Source: Oscillospiraceae bacterium
GTDB lineage: Bacteria; Bacillota; Clostridia; Oscillospirales; Oscillospiraceae
Length of the DNA stretch: 64,000 nt
Assembly: GCA_009780175.1 (NCBI GenBank)
Contig: WRAO01000009.1
Span: 1-64,000, forward strand
Reading direction: 5' to 3'
Every line of letters begins with the position of its first letter. The first letter of the stretch is position 1. Position numbers and translations under genes: made by a program. Under the pieces are notes generated by a model. The model was not told where the DNA came from and searched no databases. It saw only the letters and a program-made list of their open reading frames with translations. Below, piece by piece: positions 8,113 through 16,136 of this stretch.

Positions 8113-9570
8113 ATGTTTGAGAGAATGAGCGCGACCGAGCTCGCGCGTTTGATTCACCAAAAAGAGGCAAAGCCCTCTGAGATCTGCAAAGCCTTCCTCG
8201 CCCGTGCCAAGGAGCTTGAGCCGAAGATCAACGCATTTACTGCGCTGGAAACGGAAGCTGTTTTAGCACAGGCCGAGGTCTTGGACGCTGTGACGATTAC
8301 GGAAGACACGCCTGTTCTGTTTGGGCTGCCTTTCGCGGTGAAAGATAACATTTGCACGGCAGACATGCCGACGACTTGCGCCTCAAAGATGCTCCGGAAT
8401 TTCTGTCCCCCCTATGACGCGACTGCGGTCGCCCGTTTGCGGGAGCAGGGTGCATTGCTCGTGGGTAAGACGAATATGGACGAGTTCGCGATGGGACCGA
8501 ACAGTGAATCGTCGATATTCGGGCGCACATACAATCCGCACGACTTACGGTGTTCGCCAGGCGGGTCGTCGGGCGGATCTGCGGCGGCGGTTGCGGCGGG
8601 GATGGTACCGCTCAGCCTCGGCACAGACATGGGCGGCTCGATTCGCAAACCCGCGTCTTTTTGCGGACTGGTGGGCTATAAGCCGTCCTATGGCGCGGTT
8701 TCTCGCCATGGGCTCATCACCGCCAGCGGTTCTTTTGACCAAATTGGACCGATCTGCCGCACGGTGTCCGACGTGGCCTTACTCACAGCCGCAATCGCCG
8801 GATATGACGCGCTGGACTCCATGTCTAACCCCCAATTTGTGTCTGATTTTTCGGGACTGGAGACGTTTTACGTCAAAGGAAAGACTGTGGGAATCGTAAA
8901 GGAGCTTTTTGGCGAGGGTGTCAGTGACGATGTGCGGGCGGCGATCCTTGCTACGGCAAAGGTCTACGAATCGCTCGGGGCTCGGGTGGTGGAGATTTCC
9001 ATCCCGGAACTCGCGTATAGTTTGCCTGTCTACCACACGATTGCTATGGCGGAGGCCTCGTCCAATCTGGCAAAGCTTGACGGTGTGCGCTTTGGGCATC
9101 GGTCTGAGAGCGCATCCGATGTTGACAGCCTCTACATCAACTCGCGCACGGAGGGCTTTGGCGATGAAGTCAAGCGGCGCATCTTGATCGGCACCTATTT
9201 GCTCTCTGCGGGCAATTATGAGTTGTATTACAAAAAAGCGCGTGTCCTCTGGGGCATGCTGCGAGAAGCGTTTCAGACGGCGTTTGAAACCTGTGACTTC
9301 CTATTGACCCCGGCAGCCCCGAAGACGGCGCCTGTCTACGGCCAAAAGGAGACAGACCCGGCGGTTTTGTATGTGAACAGCATTTGCACAAGTTCTATGA
9401 ACATCGCGGGTCTGCCCGCGCTCTCCGTACCCTGCGGGATAGACAGCGAGGGCTTGCCCATCGGCGCGCAACTCGTCGGGCGGCGGTTTGCAGATGCGGA
9501 TTTGCTCGGATTGGCGCGTGTGTTTGAGCGGGAGTCTGGTTTTTCCAATCCAGTCGCGGAGGTGAAGTAG
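8113..9570 (+). CDS. gatA: Asp/Glu-tRNA amidotransferase subunit A
   Basis: A 485-residue amidase-signature protein that releases ammonia from glutamine for tRNA transamidation. The Ser-cisSer-Lys triad is visible: Lys77 (AVKDNI), Ser152 (GGSSGGS) and Ser176 (GGSIRKP), each two positions below the Staphylococcus aureus GatA numbering. Length is normal. It starts three bases after the gltX-gatC stop with GGAGG inside the upstream gene, and it is one base from gatB, so the complex is made from one mRNA. Confidence 0.96.
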   Translation: MFERMSATELARLIHQKEAKPSEICKAFLARAKELEPKINAFTALETEAVLAQAEVLDAVTITEDTPVLFGLPFAVKDNICTADMPTTCASKMLRNFCPPYDATAVARLREQGALLVGKTNMDEFAMGPNSESSIFGRTYNPHDLRCSPGGSSGGSAAAVAAGMVPLSLGTDMGGSIRKPASFCGLVGYKPSYGAVSRHGLITASGSFDQIGPICRTVSDVALLTAAIAGYDALDSMSNPQFVSDFSGLETFYVKGKTVGIVKELFGEGVSDDVRAAILATAKVYESLGARVVEISIPELAYSLPVYHTIAMAEASSNLAKLDGVRFGHRSESASDVDSLYINSRTEGFGDEVKRRILIGTYLLSAGNYELYYKKARVLWGMLREAFQTAFETCDFLLTPAAPKTAPVYGQKETDPAVLYVNSICTSSMNIAGLPALSVPCGIDSEGLPIGAQLVGRRFADADLLGLARVFERESGFSNPVAEVK

Positions 9571-9571
9571 C

Positions 9572-11005
9572 ATGAATCCGAAGTATGAAACAGTGATCGG
9601 CCTGGAAATCCATGCTGAGTTGTCTACGAAAACAAAGGCCTTTTGCGCCTGTGAATACAGCTTCGGCGGCGAGGTCAACACGCAGTGGTGTCCGGGCTGT
9701 GTCGGGATGCCGGGGACCTTGCCGACACTGAACAAGATGGTAGTGGAATACGCCCTGCGGCTCGGGTTGGCGACGGACTGCAAGGTTAATCAGCGCTCTG
9801 GACATGACAGAAAGCAATACTTTTACCCAGACCTAGCCAAGGGTTATCAAGTCACGCAGGCGGACGCCCCGATCTGCGAAGGCGGCAAAGTGGAGTTTTA
9901 TCACAAAGGTGAGAAGCGCAGTGTGAGGCTGACACGGATTCACATAGAGGAAGACACCGCAAAGCTCCTGCACGGAGACGCGTTTGCGGGCACCTTGCTA
10001 GACTTTAACCGCTCCGGCGTACCGCTCCTCGAAATTGTATCCGAGCCAGATTTACGCAGTGCGGAGGAGACGAAGGACTATTTGGAAGCGGTGCGTATGC
10101 TGCTCGGCACGCTGGATATCTGTAATTGCCAGATGCAGGAAGGTACGATCCGTTGCGACGTCAACGTATCCGTGCGCCCAATTGGGCAGACGGCATATGG
10201 GACGCGGGTGGAAATGAAAAACGTCAACACCTTCTCCGGCGCGATGCAGGCGGTTACGTATGAAGCCAACCGCCAGATCGAACTCATTGAAGCGGGGATC
10301 GCGTTTCCGCAGGAGACGCGGCGGTGGGATGAGCACAGCGGCGTCAGTATCTCCATGCGTACCAAAGAGAATGCGGCGGATTACCGCTATTTCCCGGAGG
10401 CTGATCTGTTTTCGCTTTCCGTCAGCGACGCTTGGATTGCGGATGTGAAACAATCTCTGCCGGAACTCCCAGTCGCCAAATACGAACGGTATCGCGGGAT
10501 GGGCGTGTCTGAGGGGGAGAGTTGGCTGCTGGTGGAGTCGCCGGAAAAAGAGGCCTATTTTGAGGCCTGTATGCAGATTGGCGGCGTATCTCCCAAAAAT
10601 GCGGCGAACTGGATTTTTGGACTACTCACCGCGCGCTGGAAGGAGACAGGCGTGTCTCCGCAGGAGTCGTCTGTTACCCCGGTACGGCTGTGCGAGATGC
10701 TCCGATTGATTGAGAGCGGAACGATCAGCAACGACGCCGGCAAGACGGTGCTCGATGCGCTGTTTGCGTCCGACGAAACGGCGGCGGAGATCGTTGCACG
10801 CCTATCGCTTGCGCAAGTGAGTGACGTGGGTGAACTCAAGGCACTGGTGACAGGCATATTGGAAGCGAACGAAGACTCTGTGACGGCCTACAAAAATGGA
10901 AAATCGAACGCCTTTGGCTTCTTGGTCGGCCAATGCATGAAGGCGTCGCAAGGGAAAGCGAATCCGCAGATACTCAATCAATTGCTGCGTGAACTGCTAG
11001 ACTAG
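9572..11005 (+). CDS. gatB: Asp/Glu-tRNA amidotransferase subunit B
   Basis: A 477-residue GatB, which binds the mischarged tRNA, phosphorylates the glutamyl group and transfers ammonia. The signature ETVIGLEIHAEL, the zinc-site cysteines (CAC near the start, CPGC) and the family's DFNRSGVPLLEIVSEPD region are present. The C-terminal YqeY-like tRNA-binding tail is complete (GKSNAFGFLVGQ). It lies one base after gatA; GGAGGTG upstream sets the start. The gatA/gatB/GatC-fusion set is complete in this operon. Confidence 0.96.
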   Translation: MNPKYETVIGLEIHAELSTKTKAFCACEYSFGGEVNTQWCPGCVGMPGTLPTLNKMVVEYALRLGLATDCKVNQRSGHDRKQYFYPDLAKGYQVTQADAPICEGGKVEFYHKGEKRSVRLTRIHIEEDTAKLLHGDAFAGTLLDFNRSGVPLLEIVSEPDLRSAEETKDYLEAVRMLLGTLDICNCQMQEGTIRCDVNVSVRPIGQTAYGTRVEMKNVNTFSGAMQAVTYEANRQIELIEAGIAFPQETRRWDEHSGVSISMRTKENAADYRYFPEADLFSLSVSDAWIADVKQSLPELPVAKYERYRGMGVSEGESWLLVESPEKEAYFEACMQIGGVSPKNAANWIFGLLTARWKETGVSPQESSVTPVRLCEMLRLIESGTISNDAGKTVLDALFASDETAAEIVARLSLAQVSDVGELKALVTGILEANEDSVTAYKNGKSNAFGFLVGQCMKASQGKANPQILNQLLRELLD

Positions 11006-11017
11006 AGGTGAAACGAG

Positions 11018-11938
11018 ATGACGGAGCAAGTGTTGCAAGATGCGCTTGAATATGCTCGTCCGTATCTAGAAAGCGGCAAGGTGGCCACTTATATTCCGGA
11101 ACTAGGGAAAGCGAATCCGGCGCATTTGGGCGTCTCTGTTATGACGGAGGAAGGCCAGTGTTTCTCTGCGGGCGACTGGGCGCAAGAATTTACGATGCAG
11201 AGTATTGCAAAAACAATCACTTTAATCCTGGCCCTACAAATGGTGGGGCGAGACGAGGTATTTCGTCGAGTAGGCGTAGAGCCGACGGGAGATGCGTTTA
11301 ATTCCATGGTCAAGTTGGTGGAGAGCGAAACCTTTGTCCCATCCAATCCCATGATTAACGCAGGCGCAATTTCCACGGCGAGTTGTTGCCTGCGGCCGGG
11401 GATGGATCCGTACACGGAATTTTTAAAGTTGGTGCGCAAGCTATGTGGGCGCGATACGATAGAGATTGATTACGCGGTCTACCGCTCAGAAAAAGAAACC
11501 GGGACAAGAAACCGCGCCATGGCACATTTCCTGGAAGGCGCAGGGGTGCTTCTGGGCAATGCTGAGGAGACTGTAGACTTTTATTTCAAAACCTGCTCCA
11601 CCTCCGTGAACACCAAGGACTTGGCGCACTATGCGATGGTCCTCGCGAACCATGGCAAACATCCGCTGACCGGTGAAGTGCTCATTGACGCATGGACTGT
11701 CCCGATTGTGAAGACGATCATGTTCACCTGCGGCATGTATGACGCCGCTGGCGAATTTGCGATGAAGGTCGGCATGCCAGCGAAAGGTGGTGTTGGCGGC
11801 GGAATCATCGCCTCTGCGGACAATCGGATGGGGATTGCGACCTTTGGGCCCGCGCTGGACCCAAAGTACAATAGCGTGGGCGGTGGCAAGGTGTTGGAGT
11901 ACCTTTCGAAGACTTTAGGTCTGCATTTGTTTGCATAA
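11018..11938 (+). CDS. glsA: Glutaminase
   Basis: A 306-residue serine-dependent glutaminase, hydrolysing glutamine to glutamate and ammonia. The beta-lactamase-like Ser-x-x-Lys motif is MQSIAK (Ser62, Lys65), with the family's NPMINAGAI and GVGGGI regions conserved. It follows gatB by 12 bases with its own GAGGTG, so it is co-transcribed with the tRNA-Gln amidation genes. It may supply glutamate for the synthetase half of the fusion, although GatA makes its own ammonia, so the link is inference. The stop overlaps the ATG of the next gene by one base. Confidence 0.94.
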   Translation: MTEQVLQDALEYARPYLESGKVATYIPELGKANPAHLGVSVMTEEGQCFSAGDWAQEFTMQSIAKTITLILALQMVGRDEVFRRVGVEPTGDAFNSMVKLVESETFVPSNPMINAGAISTASCCLRPGMDPYTEFLKLVRKLCGRDTIEIDYAVYRSEKETGTRNRAMAHFLEGAGVLLGNAEETVDFYFKTCSTSVNTKDLAHYAMVLANHGKHPLTGEVLIDAWTVPIVKTIMFTCGMYDAAGEFAMKVGMPAKGGVGGGIIASADNRMGIATFGPALDPKYNSVGGGKVLEYLSKTLGLHLFA

Positions 11939-12387
11939 TGAGTGATACAATGGACACCTATGATGAGCGCAGGCAAAAGCGCCAAGAGCAGATTAAAAAG
12001 ATGAGGCTGGCGAAAGCGAGCTTTATGAATGACTCAAAATGGACCAAGTTCTTTCAGGCGGTTCAAGGCAGCGATATGTCTCTGCATGGAGAAAGCATGA
12101 AGGTACTTGGGAGCGACTACATATCTCCCTTTAGCCTGAAAAATCACGGCCTCTATTGGGTCAGAGGCTACACGGCGGATGCTTGGGGTGGGCCTTGTGC
12201 TTACAGAGAAATCGAATGGATATTCGTCCCCGCAATGCATGAGGTTGCGCGATATAATCGGGACGAACAGTTGATGCCCAAGCGTCAAGCAAACGATATC
12301 CATGCCTTGAAAGAGCTGATTGACAGCTTGGGGCAATTTGAGTATGACTTGGATGAAAAAGGCTTGAAAATATATGGATATAAATGA
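11938..12387 (+). CDS. Unknown soluble protein (possibly DUF6678-like)
   Basis: A 149-residue, highly charged soluble protein with an N-terminal basic helix (RRQKRQEQIKKMRLAK), a conserved-looking SKWTKFF, and a Trp/Tyr-rich centre (YWVRGYTADAWGGP, YREIEWIFVP). I faintly associate this layout with DUF6678-type proteins but would not rely on it. Its ATG overlaps the glsA stop by one base, indicating translational coupling, and a terminator follows. It therefore ends the gltX-gatC operon. No catalytic motif is evident. Confidence 0.6.
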   Translation: MSDTMDTYDERRQKRQEQIKKMRLAKASFMNDSKWTKFFQAVQGSDMSLHGESMKVLGSDYISPFSLKNHGLYWVRGYTADAWGGPCAYREIEWIFVPAMHEVARYNRDEQLMPKRQANDIHALKELIDSLGQFEYDLDEKGLKIYGYK

Positions 12388-12389
12388 GG

Positions 12390-12420
12390 AGACGCCTTCC
12401 GATTCGGAAGGCGTCTTTCT
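12390..12420 (+). terminator. Terminator between convergent genes
   Basis: An 11-bp perfect stem (12390-12400 with 12406-12416), 5-nt loop and a T-rich tail, three bases after the stop. It overlaps the stop codon of the converging methyltransferase gene; the T-run favours the + direction. Confidence 0.88.
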
Positions 12421-13145
12421 TATTTGACTTTGGCAATCATCTGAATTGTATTGAAATACTTACCCCCATCGGCTTTCATCATTTCGATGTCGCCAACGGC
12501 GTAGGGATTGGGGCTCGCGAGCCATTCGGCCCAGGCCTCCGCGTGACAGTCCATTTCGCGGATGTCTAAGATCTCGATGCCCTCAGCTTTGGCCCAGAGA
12601 TCTTTCCACCAAGCAAGCGAGTGGATGGTTCTTGCCACTTCGGGCTCATGCCACCAGGGCCGCATCTCTTCCGGAACATTGTCTCCGAACTCATATTTGA
12701 TTCCGGGAATTGCGATGGCGATATAGCCGCCTTTGTTCACGAAGGGGATGAGAGAGGGCAGCATATCCGGTGTGTCTCCAAAGTAATGATAGGCGTCTAC
12801 AGTAAAGAGAATATCGAAGTATTCGTTGGCAAAGGGCAGACCCTTGGTTGCATCTACAGAGAGCGGGACGGCCCTGTCGGCGATGCCGAGGGTTTGAAAC
12901 CGCTCGTAATTCTCGGTCGGGCTGATCCAAAAGTCGGCGGCGAAGACTTCTGCACCGTATTTTTCCACCAGGAGCAAGGTAGACAGGCCCCATCCGCACC
13001 CGAGGTCAAGAATGCGTGAGCCTGGTTTGATCTCCAAGTGAGACGCCATCTCCTCAGTGATTCTCAAGGCATTTGGCCCCATCATCATGGCTTTCAAAAA
13101 ATCCAGCTTGGGGTCAGCCATGAGCGTGTTTGTAAATTCATGCAT
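12420..13145 (-). CDS. Class I SAM-dependent methyltransferase
   Basis: A 241-residue methyltransferase with motif I ILDLGCGWG, the acidic end of strand 2 (VFAADFW) and motif IV FDILFTVDAYHYFG. The methyl acceptor is unknown; the fold resembles small-molecule and cyclopropane-synthase-like enzymes. The start at 13145 (MHEFTN) has AAAGGA nine bases upstream. An in-frame ATG three codons earlier directly abuts that Shine-Dalgarno and is less likely. It stands alone on the - strand between a terminator and an unrelated + gene. Confidence 0.85.
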   Translation of the reverse strand: MHEFTNTLMADPKLDFLKAMMMGPNALRITEEMASHLEIKPGSRILDLGCGWGLSTLLLVEKYGAEVFAADFWISPTENYERFQTLGIADRAVPLSVDATKGLPFANEYFDILFTVDAYHYFGDTPDMLPSLIPFVNKGGYIAIAIPGIKYEFGDNVPEEMRPWWHEPEVARTIHSLAWWKDLWAKAEGIEILDIREMDCHAEAWAEWLASPNPYAVGDIEMMKADGGKYFNTIQMIAKVK

Positions 13146-13191
13146 GAGGATCATTCCTTTCTATAGTTGATCTATGCCATCAGTGTAGCAC

Positions 13192-13200
13192 AATTCGCGC
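13192..13200 (-). promoter_or_regulatory. Possible extended -10 promoter for the methyltransferase
   Basis: On the - strand the sequence reads TGCTACACT (TG-n-TACACT), about 50 bases before the methyltransferase start. No good -35 box is visible. A small TTCGCGCGAA palindrome lies just upstream. Confidence 0.35.
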
Positions 13201-13316
13201 GAAAAAGCGCCTGGTGAAAAATTTATAATTTGAACAGGACATACTGTTGTCGTGTTTGGCGTGGTAGGATGATACAATACGAGAAAGCTGTATATGGGGG
13301 AAAAGGAGAGATCAAC

Positions 13317-13805
13317 ATGCCGAAGCAAACTATTCCATTCAGCGATTTTCTGGCTGCAGCCGGGGATCAACATGCGGAATTCATCTATCAACTACACGCG
13401 TATTTGCAGGAAAACGGCTGCACGACGGAGATCAAAGAAGCGGCGAGCGGATATGTTGTGTCGTATATGCACAAGCCCACGAAGCGGACGGTGGCAAACT
13501 ATGTGTTCCGCAAGAAAGCGCCCCAACTCCGGGTCTATGCGGACCATGTATTGTCTTATGCAGACACATTGGCGGCTTGGCCTGAGTCTATGAAAAACAC
13601 GATCCGAAAAGGCGGAACATGTAAAAGATTGATTGACCCCGCCGCGTGCAATGGCCGTTGTCTGCTCGGGTTTGATTTCATTCTAGACGGCGAACGCCAA
13701 CAGAAATGCCGATATCATACGAGTTTTACTTTTCCGCTGGATGAGGAGACGAAACCTTATCTGTTCGAGATCATGCAGCATGAACTAGAGGCCAGACAAA
13801 TGTGA
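13317..13805 (+). CDS. Unknown Cys-containing small protein
   Basis: A 162-residue protein. The N-terminal half looks helical (FSDFLAAAGDQHAEFIYQLHAYL). The middle carries VSYMHKPTKRTVANYVFRK. The C-terminal half has four cysteines (GGTCKRL, AACNGRC, QKCRYH) that could bind a metal. AGGAG before the ATG at 13317 sets the start. A longer in-frame opening from 13230 lacks a ribosome site. I do not recognise a named family. It is followed by a terminator and by the XRE/S24 operon. Confidence 0.65.
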   Translation: MPKQTIPFSDFLAAAGDQHAEFIYQLHAYLQENGCTTEIKEAASGYVVSYMHKPTKRTVANYVFRKKAPQLRVYADHVLSYADTLAAWPESMKNTIRKGGTCKRLIDPAACNGRCLLGFDFILDGERQQKCRYHTSFTFPLDEETKPYLFEIMQHELEARQM

Positions 13806-13821
13806 TGTACGGCACTTTTGG

Positions 13822-13870
13822 AACGCAGAAATTGCGCGATTGATATTTTGATTGCGCAATTTTTGCGTTT
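13822..13870 (+). terminator. Terminator before the XRE/S24 operon
   Basis: A 16-bp stem with one G-U pair (13822-13837 with 13854-13869), a 16-nt loop and T-rich flanks. The inner right arm ATTGCGCAAT is itself a palindrome and repeats the TTGCG word found in the downstream promoter. Confidence 0.75.
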
Positions 13871-13874
13871 TTGC

Positions 13875-13903
13875 TTGCGTATTGCGAAAACTCCGTGTAT
13901 ACT
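13875..13903 (+). promoter_or_regulatory. Promoter of the XRE/S24-TerB-BrxD-helicase-rSAM operon
   Basis: TTGCGT (13875-13880), 17-bp spacer, TATACT (13898-13903), 21 bases before the regulator ATG. TTGCG words at 13832, 13852, 13863, 13875 and 13882 surround the promoter and could be operator half-sites for the downstream repressor (inference). Confidence 0.68.
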
Positions 13904-13924
13904 GGGAAACGTGGAGGTGATGGA

Positions 13925-14485
13925 ATGGATTTGGCAAAGAAATTGGTAGAAGTTCGGGAAGATGCCAATCTCACACGGGCGCAGTTGGTTGAACTGCTCG
14001 GAGAGAAAGGGATTGACGTGAAAGCGTATACCATCGGCAAGTGGGAAACCGGGGCATCCAAGCCCACGGTTGAAGTATTTCTTGCGATCTGCGACATTTG
14101 CAGAGTGTTAGACATCCGGCAGACTTTTGCAGGAACAAGGCTCATGCGTTTATACGACACGCCGGTGTCCGCCGGGTCTGGTAATTATATGGACGATGGC
14201 GCACATGAAATGATCGAGGTAGACAACACCGTGCCAAACACGGCAGACTATGCGGTGCGCATCAGCGGAGACAGCATGATGCCGCGCTTTGTAGATCAGC
14301 AGATCATCTTTGTCCACGAACAACCGGCTCTGGACGAGGGGGAGATCGGCATTTTTTGCCTGAATGACGATGTCTACCTCAAAAAGCTGGGGCGCGGGTG
14401 CTTGATTTCGCTCAACAGCAAATACGAGCCGATCCCGATTGGGGAATATGACGAGCTACGCGTGTTTGGGAAAGTGGTTGGCTGA
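13925..14485 (+). CDS. XRE-family regulator with S24 (LexA/CI-like) peptidase domain
   Basis: A 186-residue two-domain regulator. Residues ~1-60 form a helix-turn-helix of the XRE type (VREDANLTRAQLVELLG ... IGKWETGASKP). Residues ~90-186 are an S24 self-cleaving peptidase domain with the catalytic Ser117 (SGDSMMP) and a Lys at 153/154 (VYLKKL). Proteins of this layout are repressors that autocleave when RecA is activated. GGAGGT six bases upstream fixes ATG 13925. It is the first gene of the operon, 28 bases before the TerB gene, so it probably represses its own promoter and links the operon to DNA damage or phage induction. Confidence 0.88.
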   Translation: MDLAKKLVEVREDANLTRAQLVELLGEKGIDVKAYTIGKWETGASKPTVEVFLAICDICRVLDIRQTFAGTRLMRLYDTPVSAGSGNYMDDGAHEMIEVDNTVPNTADYAVRISGDSMMPRFVDQQIIFVHEQPALDEGEIGIFCLNDDVYLKKLGRGCLISLNSKYEPIPIGEYDELRVFGKVVG

Positions 14486-14513
14486 GGGTTGCGACTGAGG
14501 TAAGGGGAAGCGT

Positions 14514-16136
14514 ATGGGTGGTGACGGGACAAACAAAAAATATGAATCCGCTCCCATCATCGGCCGGCAGCAAACGCGGGAGGGTAGGGTGGATCCGCCA
14601 TTGGCAGATGGGAAGTCCGGTGTACCTTCTGCGCTTTCGGACGACCTATATTATGAGATCGAATACGAGTCCTGCCCGATACCGGGAGTTGGCCGGTTTG
14701 TGCCAAGGTCGCAGAAGATCACAGAGCCGGAACCAGATGCCATTCGCGATCTGTTCGGGCAGATGCGAGAACTGGGACGAATGCACCGTTCCGGATATGG
14801 ATTTTTGCGGACCTTTGATGGGCGCGCTCACCCCGGCAGCGCAAGAATCTTTTATGAGCAGGGCAGATTCCTAGAAGATTTTACGGACGACTATATGGGT
14901 GGCGTCCCCTTTTCACAATACTATCCCTGCTACCAGATGATGGGCTACGAGCAGTTGCGGACGTATTTCACATGGCGCACAGAAATCCGCAAGGGAACAA
15001 TAAGGGAGATTTCCTTATCCTATGCATTTTTGTATATCTACGAGTTGCTGAGCAATATCGGTGTGACTGATCCAGAAGACGGGCTTACCAAACTGATGTG
15101 GTTCTGGAAGGCATTTCGTGTGTATCACACCGTTATCGACAAATATGTGCTCCAGTGGTTGAAAGCCTACCATATTTACTACGAGCTGCCGCAGTCGTTT
15201 CAGGAATTTGTAAAGCAAAATGGCTTGGCAGAGTACTATCCGGAGGTAGTAGCTAACGAGGATGATTTCCAGCTGTTTTCCGCGATTTCAAAATACGACA
15301 TCCGAAAATCCGCCTTTTTCTCTGAAGATAGGGTAACATTGATTGCGGATTGTTTCTCCTTTGTGCTCCAACGACTCAGGCAGATCTGTGCCAGGCAAGA
15401 GATTTCCTTCGATGAAGCCATTTTTCAACCGACCAAGATGTCGACGTGGACTCCCTTTACGGGCGCGCTATTCTATCCGTGGATGGAACAGCCAGATCGG
15501 CGGGTTGTGTTGTCGGAGCGGGAGATTTATGTGTGCGAGCAAAACCGATGGATGTTCAGCACGGCGATTACGACCGAAAGCGGGAGGCAGCTTGTCGGCT
15601 ATATCATGAAGCAGACGGAGTCGGCATTGCGGAAGGCTGTGGGGTATAAGCATAGACTTTCGGCTGATCTCAATGTGGCGCATCTGGTGGTCGAGCGATT
15701 GTATGAGGTGGGGTATTCGCTGGAAACGTTCATCAACACTGCGGTTTTGGAGTTCTATCGCGAGGCGACGAAGACGGTCGTTCAAGTGGACCCGGGGGCT
15801 TTGTCGATGATCCGGCGGGAGGCATTGGTTACACAAGAGAAATTGATTGTATCGGAGCCGGAAGCGGAGGATGTGCCGGAGGCGGAGCGTGAGCCGGCGG
15901 AGATGCCGGAGGGAGCGGAGAACATGTTCTCCGAGATCGAGCGCCGGGCATTGGCCATGGTGCTGTCCGGTGAGATGGAACTCAAAACTTTTTCCGATGA
16001 ACACGGCATCATGTTGGAAGTGCTGGCGGACGGGATCAACGAAAAGGCGGTGGACATTCTCGGAGACAGCGTTTTGGACGAGGAGTTCGTTTTGTACGAG
16101 GAATATAGAGAACAAGTAGAGGAATGGATCAGATGA
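14514..16136 (+). CDS. TerB-N/TerB-C domain protein
   Basis: A 540-residue protein with the TerB N-terminal domain pattern (YYPCYQMMGYEQLRTYFTWR, then SYAFLYIYELL) at about residues 40-230. A C-terminal region contains KMSTWTPFTG, consistent with TerB-C, and the last ~100 residues are Glu-rich. TerB-type proteins occur in tellurite-resistance and phage-defence neighbourhoods and are thought to sense or bind at the membrane, but the biochemical role is unknown. AAGGGGA precedes the ATG. The stop overlaps the next gene's ATG, so it is co-translated with the BrxD-like ATPase, a pairing seen with BREX-type helicase modules. Confidence 0.82.
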   Translation: MGGDGTNKKYESAPIIGRQQTREGRVDPPLADGKSGVPSALSDDLYYEIEYESCPIPGVGRFVPRSQKITEPEPDAIRDLFGQMRELGRMHRSGYGFLRTFDGRAHPGSARIFYEQGRFLEDFTDDYMGGVPFSQYYPCYQMMGYEQLRTYFTWRTEIRKGTIREISLSYAFLYIYELLSNIGVTDPEDGLTKLMWFWKAFRVYHTVIDKYVLQWLKAYHIYYELPQSFQEFVKQNGLAEYYPEVVANEDDFQLFSAISKYDIRKSAFFSEDRVTLIADCFSFVLQRLRQICARQEISFDEAIFQPTKMSTWTPFTGALFYPWMEQPDRRVVLSEREIYVCEQNRWMFSTAITTESGRQLVGYIMKQTESALRKAVGYKHRLSADLNVAHLVVERLYEVGYSLETFINTAVLEFYREATKTVVQVDPGALSMIRREALVTQEKLIVSEPEAEDVPEAEREPAEMPEGAENMFSEIERRALAMVLSGEMELKTFSDEHGIMLEVLADGINEKAVDILGDSVLDEEFVLYEEYREQVEEWIR

